DNA of 64,000 bases, from NCBI GenBank assembly GCA_025084515.1, contig JAJAGP010002013.1:62001-126000 (forward strand). Reading direction: 5' to 3'. The notes beneath the pieces were generated by a model that worked only from the letters and a program-made list of their open reading frames with translations, did not search any database and had not been told where the DNA came from. The position numbers were made by a program, and so were the translations under genes. Positions 56,401-64,000 of this stretch are shown piece after piece. The stretch's first letter is position 1. Each line of letters opens with the position of its first letter. Origin of the DNA: Ancistrus triradiatus. Lineage: Eukaryota; Chordata; Actinopteri; Siluriformes; Loricariidae.

Positions 56401-57050
56401 TTGAAAAAGAGCAGAGGTTAAAAACAAGGAACCAGCACAACAAATCAGAGTAGAAAGAGAAAGTTTGCGTTATAGGACATTACCCTCTGCTGCTGCTTTG
56501 GTGAAAGTCAGACCTTTAAAATATTTCTTGACTCACAATCAAAGCAGAAACTCTAAATACTCTCCTGCAGCACAATTACCAGCAACCCCAATCCACTAGA
56601 GAATTTAGAGTAATTTTAACTGATTTTAGTCTTATTTCCCGATATTAAGATTCAGGTTAGATGCATTTAGACATGAATGTTTCACAATCACTAAAACACT
56701 TTTCCTGAAACAGTGAACCATCTAAATTATTTCTGAAAATCTAACATTTCCATGGTGTCAGGCTTGGGACAAGGACAGATGAGGGAGACAGATGTAAGTG
56801 CAAGTGTACAGGTTTTTTTTTACAGTGAACATAGTGAGAAACAATGCTACAAGTAAACAGACACAATGTAAACAATGCTAATAAACAGACTGTGCTAATA
56901 AACATACAGATATAACAAAATGCTGGGTGCTAACAAAGACAAAACAATACAAGAGGCAATACTAATACTAATAAGAAGCTAAAACAAGAAGACAGAGGAT
57001 AACAGCTAACGTCCAGAGAATGCAGGACATAGAGAAGATTGCCTCATGGT
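56401..57050. other. Unannotated stretch; right part resembles an LTR
   Basis: 56401-56756 shows nothing. From about 56757 the plus strand reads TGTCAGGCTTGGGACAAGGAC and continues into an A-rich region with repeated 'aataaacag' words, which resembles the antisense 3' part of fish gypsy LTRs. No second end or target duplication was found. Confidence 0.3.
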
Positions 57051-57054
57051 AGAG

Positions 57055-57135
57055 TGTGGTTGTAGACAGGTGACGTGTGAGCATCTAATGGTTGTAACCC
57101 ATTAGATGCTCACACGTCAAATGTCTACAACCACA
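57055..57135. repeat. Long near-perfect hairpin (36-bp stem, 7-nt loop)
   Basis: The left arm 57056-57091 pairs with 57099-57134. Arms match at 34 of 36 positions, with the two mismatches adjacent (GG opposite AA near 57069). The outer pair T57055-A57135 extends it. The inner 21 bp are perfect. No flanking element accounts for it. Confidence 0.9.
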
Positions 57136-58157
57136 TGCATCCATACATGCAAGATATTTGACTGATGCTGTGCAGCTCTATCGTCAGGATCCCCTCTTGA
57201 AAAACCAGCATAGAGTTCAAAGGTATGTCCTTCAGTGTCTGAGTTAATTATGATTGTAACAGACAAGACAAACTGGAAAGTAAGTCAAAATGTTTGGATA
57301 GAGATGGTTTGGTTGTATGAATGTCCCTTTTTACCTCTGGCAACACATGCTTTCCAAACTGACAAGTTGGACTAACTAAGGGGCAAACAGTATCCATCTG
57401 CATGGGTTCAGGAGTTAGGGCTGGCATCTAGTAGTGACACAGACACAGGTCTTGAGGAGTTGGTCAAGCATGATTGTGATGTAGATCAAATTGTCCAATG
57501 TGCATCTGATCTCCCTACAAGTGAGATCAGACTGAAGTTTGGATTGGAGGCCATTGCAAAAGCAAATCAGCAGGATGAAGTCATTGCAGCTTCTCTCCAT
57601 GGAAAAGGTGCACATCTCAGGACAAATTCAGTGACTTAAAAGGAATTTATCTTCAGCTCAATCAAGAGTTTGCCATTGCCATGTCTACAGCATGGATGAT
57701 GAAACATTCTCTGGAAGGCAGAATGAACTGGTCATAGCCATGGGATTCTTCGCTTCTTTGGGACAGATGGCGTTAGTCCAGGTTATCATACACTGGTGAG
57801 CAAAGAGATGATGAGATTGATGCACATCTTGTCAGAACTGTTCGACTTGTTAGTGAAATATAAAGAAAACTACAACAGGAAGCCCTGGCAGCCATTACAA
57901 TGACCATAATATTATCGGGCAAGGTTTTTTAATGGATTTCCCTGTAAATTTGTATTTATTGGATCGAGAATGTATGGCACAAACACAGTTTGGGGACTCT
58001 GGGTTGTCAAGGCATCTGTAGTGGGAACAGTCAAGCTCACATGCTTGGCAGATGAGCTTGGATACAGGAGTACCAATAGAGGTGATCAGCTGCCTGTGAG
58101 TGGTGAGGATTTCTGAAACTAAGCAGACTTTGATTGTCTCCATGGGTGGTGAAGTTT
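57136..58157. other. Unannotated stretch
   Basis: No gene recognised. 57540-57870 has repeat-like wording, but no family could be named. An 82-codon minus-strand frame at 57895-58143 shows no domain. Confidence 0.35.
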
Positions 58158-58545
58158 ACTGTCACGCCTGACCCAGGAGAGAAAATAATGCTTTTGATCT
58201 GAGAGATTTTATTGAAACAGCAATTTTTATTGCTGATTTTATTGGCAAGCAAAATAGTCGAGGGCAAATCCAGAGTTGAGTGAGGTAATCTGGTAATTTA
58301 CAGGGATGAGTAGGCAGAGAGTCCAAAGAAGTAGATGAATGGGCCACCAGGAAACAGAGCAGGTAGCTGAACTGGTAATCAGGTCGGAAACATGATAGAG
58401 GGTGAATTATTATACTTCAAACTGCACAGGAGGTTTGGCTGGGTAGCTGTGTGCATTTGGCATGGGGAGAGTGATGGAAAATCCGGCATGTCTGACTGGC
58501 ACGCCTGAAGAGTGGGCATGAGCCATGATGGGATGGTCATGAAAT
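58158..58545 (-). mobile_element. LTR-like fragment
   Basis: The plus strand begins TGTCACGCCTGACCC and ends near GGATGGTCATGA. On the minus strand this gives TCATGACC...GGCGTGACA, inverted ends of gypsy type, with AATAAAA signals near 58208 and 58235 as expected close to an LTR 3' end. No coding part is attached and no target duplication is seen. Confidence 0.35.
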
Positions 58546-59337
58546 GGTGTAAAAATGGTTGTACTGAAATATTAATCTGGAAAGTGATTAAAAGTTAGAA
58601 ATAACAAAAATAAAACTAATGGAATAGTTACTGATCCCCTTCATGGCAACTGGGAGCAATCTGTGATCACTTAAATCTCAAGCTTTACTCTATTTCTTTT
58701 GTGCTAGTGTTATTGATATGGGAACTGTGCAACCTACAGCTATGACCCATATAAATGAACTTTCATGCACATAAAATATCTGCCATTGTCCCTGTTGGTA
58801 AAAGGACAAGGGAAGTCAAATAAAATAATTCAAGTTCATTTATACGAATGAAACATACAGAAGTATGATCTTTGTGCTGTCAAACTGGAAAGAAATGGCT
58901 TTTGAAAGAAAAGGGAAAGTGCTGATAAAACACCATGTACTGGCTGAAACCACCTAAAATCATACTTAAGTGAGTTTGAATGTTTAAAACTGTAATTACA
59001 GATGTATGCAAAATGTACGAGAAAAAAAAAAACATTATAACAAATTAACACAAAAATGAATGTTTGAGTAGTCCAAATCAGAAAAAGTTGGGAAAGTATG
59101 GAAAACAGCCAGACTCATAAATAAGACAGGACCAGAACATTAGAACTAAGGAAAACATTGTAAACAAAAGCAAGGAATATAAAGACAACCTGGTGTTTAT
59201 ATAGTTGTAATGTTAGCATGGCCTGTTAGCCCCTATTTGTTCATATTAGCTTTTGTGTTTTAATTTGTGTAGTCAACTTGACTTTCTCTATTTTCACTCT
59301 GTACCTCATCTTGACTGCATATTGTATTCATCATGTA
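58546..59337. other. Unannotated stretch with a family G terminal fragment
   Basis: No gene recognised. A 45-bp piece at about 59072-59118 (GTCCAAATCAGAAAAAGTTG, then 'ggaaagtatggaaaacag') is the bare terminus of family G. Confidence 0.5.
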
Positions 59338-59525
59338 CAGTGGTGTAAAAAGTGTTTGCCCCCTTCCTGATTTCCTGTTTCGGAACATCAAAACAATTTA
59401 ACTATTAGTCAAAGTAAACACAAAATGCAGTTTTTAAATGAAGGTGTTTATTACTAAGGTAGAAAAAAATTCCAAACCTACATGGCCCTGTGTGAAAAAG
59501 TAATTCCCCCTCCCTTGTTAAAACA
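59338..59525 (+). mobile_element. Tc1-like transposon, family B, left arm
   Basis: After TA (59336-59337) it starts CAGTGGTGTAAAAAGTGTTT and continues 'gcccccttcctgatttcctg', the mirror image of the 2905 terminus. The arm is interrupted at TA 59526-59527 by a complete family C element. About ten bases of B-like text (TAACTTAA) resume after it at 61096 before similarity is lost. Confidence 0.82.
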
Positions 59526-59527
59526 TA

Positions 59528-61095
59528 CAGTGCAGCAAAAAAGTATTTAGTCAGCCACTGATTGTGCAAGATCTCCTATTTAGAAAGATGAGAGAGGTCT
59601 GTAATTTCCATCATAGGTACACTTCAAGTTTGAGAGACAAAATAAGAAAAAAAATCCAGGAAATCACATTCTAGGATTTTTAAAGAATTAAATTGTAAAT
59701 CATGGTGGAAAATAAGTATTTCATCACCAACAAACAAGCAATATTTCTGGCTCTCACAAACCTGTAACAACTTCTTTATGAAGCTCTTGTGTCCTCCACT
59801 CATTACCTGTATTAATGGCACCTGTCTGACCTTGTTATCTGTATAAAAGATGCCCTCAAACAGTCAGACTCCAAACTCAACCATGACCAAAATCAAAAAG
59901 CTGTTGAAGGACACAAGGCTGGGAAAAGTGAATCTACAATCGGCAAGCAGGTTGATGTGAATGAATCAACTGTGGGGAGCAATTGTAAGAAAATGGAAGA
60001 CATACAAGACCATTGATAATCTCCCTTGATCTGGGGCCCCACGAAACATCTCATCCCGTGGGGTCAAAATGATCATGAGGACGGTGAGCAAAAATCCCAG
60101 AACTACATGGAGGGACCTGACGAATGACCTGCAGAGAGCTGGGATCAAAGTAACAAAGGCTACCATCAGTAACACACTACGCCGAGAGGGACTCAGATCC
60201 TGCAGTGCCAGGCGTGTCCCCCTGCTTAAGCCAGTTCAATGTCCAGGCCCATCTGAAGTTTGCCAGAGAGCATATGAATGATTCAGAAGAGGATTGGGAG
60301 AATATCACGTGGTCAGATGAAACCAAAATAGAACTTTTTGGTAAAAACTCAACTCCTCGTGTTTGGAGGAAGAAGAATGCTGAATTGCATCCCAAGAACA
60401 CCATACCTACTGTGAAGCATGAGGGTGGAAACATCATGCTTTCGGGCTGTTTTTCTGCAAAGGGGACAGGACCACTGATTGGTGATAAGGAAAGAATAAA
60501 TGGGGCCATGTATCATGAGATTTTAAGCCAAAACCTCCTTCCATCAGTGAGAGCATCGAAGATTAAACATGGCTGGGTCTTCCAGCATGACAGTGATCCC
60601 AAACACACTGCTCGGGCAATGAAGGAGAAGCTCTGTAAAAAGCATTTCAAGGTCCTGAAGTGGCCTAGCCAGTCTCCAGTCCTCAACCTATAGAAAATTT
60701 GTAGAGGGAGCTGAAAGTCCGTGTTGCCCAGTGACTGCCCCAAACCATCACTGCTCTAGCGGAGGTCTGCATGGAGGAATGGGCGAAAATACCAGCTACA
60801 GTGTGTGCAAACCTGGTGAAGACTTACAGGAAATGTTTGAAATCTGTCATTGGCAACAAAGGTTATGTTACAAAGTGTTGAGCTGAACTTTTGTTATTGA
60901 CCAAATACTTATTTTCCACCATAATTTACAATTAAATTCTTTAAAAATCCTACAGTGTGATTTCCTGGATTTTTTTTCTCATTTTGTCTCTCATAGTTAA
61001 AGTGTACCTATGATGAAATTACAGACCTCTTTCATCTTTCTAACTAGGAGAACTTGCACAATCAGTGGCTGACTAAATACTTTTTTGCCCTGCTG
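59528..61095 (+). mobile_element. Complete Tc1-like transposon, family C (copy 4)
   Basis: This 1568-bp element has TA on both sides (59526-59527, 61096-61097). Long inverted ends start CAGTGCAGCAAAAAAGTA and end TACTTTTTTGCCCTGCTG, with about 150-200 bp of inverted similarity ('aatcagtggctgactaaat', 'gatttcctggattttt'). It is the only family C copy with both ends. Its transposase is broken. Confidence 0.94.
59883..60881 (+). pseudogene. Tc1 transposase pseudogene (family C, copy 4)
   Basis: The ATG at 59883 starts MTKIKKLLKDT; about 24 bases of the N-terminus are deleted, an extra G near 59975 shifts the frame, and the linker has a stop (LP then TGA) near 60028. A long open part (60205-60690) carries FAREHMNDSEEDWENITWSDETKIELFGKN with the first catalytic Asp and VFQHDSDPKHTARAM with the second. 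One base is missing in the third block: it reads VLNL-stop where copy 3 reads VLNPIE, so the catalytic Glu falls out of frame. The remaining C-terminus runs to TGA 60879-60881. Confidence 0.9.
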
Positions 61096-61097
61096 TA

Positions 61098-61379
61098 ACT
61101 TAACGGACAAAGTTATTGTGGCATAATCATAGCCAATGTGCAAAAGTGCATCCTTACTATAAAACCTATGCAGATCAAAGAAAAAACTGTAATAATCACC
61201 TTACCAAACAACTAAAGTCATCTAAATTATTATGCACAGTCAGCACAACTGTTAACATATGAAAAATAATATAGAGAAAATACTAAAAGCTGTTTTTGTA
61301 GGATCATTCAGCTCATAATGTTTGTATTTGCGGTGCCAATCGGACTTTGTTGGGCCTCACAGGGTTAACCAACGGGAAA
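61098..61379. other. Unannotated stretch
   Basis: Nothing recognised apart from the first few bases of family B sequence. Confidence 0.4.
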
Positions 61380-61399
61380 AATAACATTCTGAGCTGGAG

Positions 61400-61802
61400 A
61401 CACAAAATTCCAGTTGGAGCCGCAGCCAGCAGCCAGAACTCCACAGCATATTAAGAGACCATGCAGGAGCCTCGTCAGTGGCTGATGAGGCAACTCGATG
61501 CAGCCTCACTATGGCTAGGATGGTCGAAGACCGCCTGAACCAATGGACGAAGTCATTGTATGAGACATGCTCAAAACCCCTCTGGCAGCCTTAGCCCACA
61601 TTAAGGCCTTGCACCGAAAGAGGCCAACAACGTACGAGATTTTACAGGCATCGGAGACAAAGACTGAAGGGTGCCGCCGGAGCAACAGATCGCACTGCAT
61701 GAGGAATCCTCTGCATTTGGCCAGGTTGCCAGCATACGGCTCAGGATGGGTGAATATGAGGGGTTCATAACTAGAAAGAACCGGAGGGCGATCCTGGGGC
61801 AT
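61400..61802 (-). pseudogene. Gypsy gag fragment
   Basis: The frame from 61802 gives PEPYAGNLAKCRGFLMQCDLLLRRHPSVF, then SDACKISYVVGLFRCKALMWAKAA. This is the N-terminal half of gypsy gag, with the common 'F.G....C..FL.QC......P' and 'ALMWA' motifs. After a shift it continues FEHVSYNDFVHWFRRS, matching VSYDDFLLRFREVF of the 14-kb copy. The start of gag (about 62000) reads MALDRQQVWLQQHDKLLNSL. Frameshifts disrupt the gene, and the zinc knuckle is not present because of truncation. Confidence 0.8.
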
Positions 61803-62096
61803 GTTGGTGTGCGATGTCAGTCAAAGCATTCAGAGGGGGGCAATGTCCTGGGTACCAACGGTGATGGAGGATGTCTGGCTCTTGACAGGGTTAACAAGTA
61901 AGTGGTTAAGCTTAGTAGTTAGATTAGACATTTGTTGAACCGCAGGTGATTAGATTTGAGTAAGCAGGTGATTAGATTTGAGTAATGAATTAAGCAGCTT
62001 ATCATGCTGTTGGAGCCAGACTTGTTGGCGATCCAAGGCCATACCTACAGACGTGCTGCCTGTTGACCCGCGGGATTCATATTGGCCAGTTAGTGC

Positions 62097-62586
62097 TGTT
62101 ACATGGGATCTAGGGCCGCACACTAAATTCCTTGAGGAACCCAAGATGCGGATCAACAGACAGGCAACAAACAACGACGTAATGATACAACGATAATTTA
62201 TTGACAAAGAGAGATGCAAGTTATGGCTGGGAGGATAACTGAATGAGAGCCCTGCCAAGTCCAAGAGCCTAGTCGGTGTGGTTGGCAGAGCGGAACAGAG
62301 GTGGTGAACGAGAGTGCGGCGGCAACGTGAGGTTGCTTCCCCTGTTTCTGAGTTGTTGAGGACAACAGAGTCCGGACACAGGAAGAACCAGAAGCGGGCA
62401 GATGCGGAGACTAACTGGCGGCGTTTTGACGATTGATCGGCGATAAGTAGTCAGTGGATGATGGCGAGATGACGATCAGGTGGAGAAATGGAATGAAGGA
62501 GAGCCAATCAATCGCTGTGGAAGCAAATACAATCATAGGCATGCTGCACTAAGAAAAGTGGAGGGGCCGCAGGGCGAATTCTAACA
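62097..62586 (-). repeat. Ty3/gypsy LTR, 490 bp
   Basis: On the minus strand it begins TGTTAGAATTCGCCC and ends CCCATGTAACA, with 5-bp inverted ends (TGTTA/TAACA). AATAAA lies about 90 bases before the 3' end, as expected of the R region. Gag follows on the internal side. It is a single copy here, so the boundaries are inferred from the ends, not from a pair. Confidence 0.75.
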
Positions 62587-63084
62587 TTGTGCTTATATGA
62601 AAGACTGAAGTCTTTCAGTTCCTTTAAGCTTTTTGTATTTGATTAAATACAGCCAAAATCTTATTCTGTACATGTATATGTACTCAGTGTCTTTCTGTTT
62701 TTTACTGGTGCTTGCTCTTTGTTTAATCTTTGATATCATAAAAGTGCAGTGATGTCATTGTATATTGACAAAGGGAATTGGGAATTGAGTCTCTGTGCTT
62801 CTGTTCAGATTGATGCTGTACTACACTATAGGAGAGGTGAGTCATCTAGTTCTGTTACTTTGATATTAGCAGTTATTATAATAATGATTATAAAAATAAA
62901 ATGGAATAAGAAATCTGAGAAACGATATCAATTAATGTTCAGATTATTAATCAAATTAACGTATAATAAAATGTGTATCGAAAATGTGTATAGACACATT
63001 ATATAGTATAGTATATTCAGACAGTTTACTATTAAAAATGCTAGGTCCTTCTTTGTCACAAAATACTGATTCTTCTTTTTAGAG
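62587..63084. other. AT-rich unannotated stretch
   Basis: No gene recognised. A weak exon-like block of 28 nt (acceptor TGCTTCTGTTCAG, donor GAG|GTGAGT) lies at 62809-62836. Confidence 0.35.
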
Positions 63085-63475
63085 ATCAAGCCTCTCTTTT
63101 AATGGCAATAATAGAGTCTGTCTCTTCTCTTGGTACATTTTGGGCCCATTATTACCAATCAATCATCACTTGAATGCATAGCCTATTTGAGTATTGTTGT
63201 TGGCCATGTGGCCAGCATAATATTAATCCATGTCACAAAGAAAAAGTAATCTCAAACTGGTTTTATAAACATGAAACTGAGTTCAGTGTTCTTCACTGGC
63301 CTTTCCAGTCAACAGATCTGAATGCAATAGAATACCTTTATGATGTGGTACATGATTTGTAGCTTAAATGTGCACCTTAAAAATCTTCAGGAATTGCATG
63401 ATGCAATCACATCAACAAAGAGCTGAATGTCAAAATAGTGTTTTTAATACTTTGTGGAATCCAAGCCAAGCCAAG
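63085..63475 (+). pseudogene. Tc1/mariner-type transposase C-terminal fossil (family H)
   Basis: The plus strand reads PCHKEKVISNWFYKHETEFSVLHWPFQSTDLNAIEYLYDVVHDL, the segment from just after the second catalytic Asp through the catalytic Glu (in NAIEYLYD), followed by LQELHDAI-like text. The words are those of a distinct teleost IS630/Tc1-type family. Several stops and missing bases occur. No terminal repeats were recognised. Confidence 0.72.
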
Positions 63476-63863
63476 GGAAGGGAAAGGGAAGCTCTATGCA
63501 GTATTAGTATAGTGTTCCTCACAGGGAATCACAGTTTGGGATTATAAACCACTTTCTGCCTCTCCTGTCAAGTGTAATCTCACATTCCCCAGAAGTTATA
63601 CTGACAGTCTGGCAGGGTTCGCTCTGTTGCCTCTTTGTTTTTTCTCATTTGTTGATTTTACCCCGCTCTGCTTTTCAGGGATCCATTGGTTGGAGAGTAG
63701 CAGCTTCTCCATCCCTGATCATCTCGACCTGATTCTTATCATCTCTACTAACTTTTTCCTTCGCTACTACGTTGTTGTCTGCCCGTGGCTCTGCATATTG
63801 GGTTTCCCCCTCTAGTCCTAGTTGGATCTTCTAGATCCATAACTGCATTATCTGAACAGTAGT
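63476..63863. other. Unannotated stretch preceding a gag fragment
   Basis: No gene recognised. The pyrimidine-rich text at 63690-63850 could be the leader of the retroelement whose gag begins at 63864. Confidence 0.35.
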
Positions 63864-64000
63864 ATGGATTCCCAGACAGCCAACCTGTTAGCAGTTGGGG
63901 TCGTGCTAAATTGCCAGGAATTGATGTGGGCTGAGGCCATGCTGTCCAGAGGGGGCGGTGAGGGGGGCTCTTACGGCGAATTGCTCCATTGGTTCAGGGT
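63864..64000 (+). pseudogene. Gypsy gag start, runs off the window
   Basis: An open frame of 45 codons from ATG 63864 continues past the window end. It reads MDSQTANLLAVGVVLNCQEL, then MWAEAMLSRGGGEGGSYGEL and LHWFR. MWAEA and SY..L..WFR align with ALMWAKAA and SYNDFVHWFR of the gag at 61.4-61.8 kb, so this is probably another copy of the same gypsy family in opposite orientation, with part of the N-terminus deleted. Whether the gene is intact downstream cannot be seen. Confidence 0.5.

Larger units (their letters stand above)
61380..62586 (-). mobile_element. Ty3/gypsy remnant: LTR plus 5' part of gag
   Basis: The minus strand shows, in order, a complete LTR (62586 to 62097), a short leader, and gag to about 61400, where the element is cut off. 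Gag wording is like that of the body at 13.8-14.7 kb. The higher GC content sets it off from the flanks. The other LTR and pol are missing. Confidence 0.8.

Noticed and set aside
1..64000. CRISPR arrays, bacterial operons, rRNA or functional tRNA genes
   Set aside because: None seen. Periodic repeats are microsatellites or minisatellites, and tRNA-like boxes belong to degraded SINE heads.

Overview
This window looks like non-coding DNA from a bony fish. It is AT-rich and full of simple repeats, with no operon-like gene packing. It is dominated by repeats typical of teleosts: at least nine groups of Tc1/mariner-like DNA transposons, tRNA-derived SINEs of the DANA/mermaid type, RTE and CR1/L2-group LINE remnants, and Ty3/gypsy retroelement remnants. 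The heavy load of Tc1 copies would suit an ostariophysan such as a catfish, but that is inference. I recognise no intact host protein-coding gene. Nearly every long reading frame is a piece of a decayed transposase, gag or pol.

Layout, left to right. 1-7 kb: AT-rich DNA, a Tc1 3' remnant, a SINE split by a full-length Tc1 (3230-4791), and a conserved-looking non-coding block at 5.4-5.9 kb. 7.0-10.7 kb: a near full-length but broken RTE LINE inserted, with a 10-bp target duplication, into the 3' end of another LINE. 11.3-14.7 kb: a minus-strand Ty3/gypsy body (gag, protease, RT, RNase H, integrase) without recognisable LTRs. 17.8-20 kb: one Tc1-like element with another inserted in it. 21.8-29.4 kb: a pile of elements in which two Tc1 copies lie end to end with a third, and the third has itself been split twice, by a 1.5-kb unit and by an L2-type LINE.

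29-44 kb is sparser: SINEs, an LTR-like unit with a minisatellite, a second copy of the first Tc1 family, a 115-bp tandem duplication, and a strong candidate 33-nt microexon at 31160-31192. 44.3-48.6 kb: a Tc1 copy split by a 2.54-kb TGTAGC...GCTACA unit with a 4-bp target duplication, followed by a gypsy RT fossil. 50.7-56.4 kb: more Tc1-group fragments and a second copy of the 1.5-kb unit. 57.06-57.13 kb: a long near-perfect hairpin. 59.3-61.1 kb: a complete Tc1 copy nested in another Tc1. 61.4-64 kb: gypsy LTR plus gag, a transposase tail, and the start of another gag running off the window.

Nothing here works together as a pathway. The biological story is layered mobile-element insertion, which can be ordered by nesting. 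Coding entries are called pseudogenes because of frameshifts, stops, lost start codons or substituted catalytic residues. Boundaries of fragments are approximate (tens of bases) unless a target duplication or terminal repeat is described. Family letters A-H are my own labels within this window. Family names rest on recognised protein motifs and remembered terminal sequences, not on a database search.
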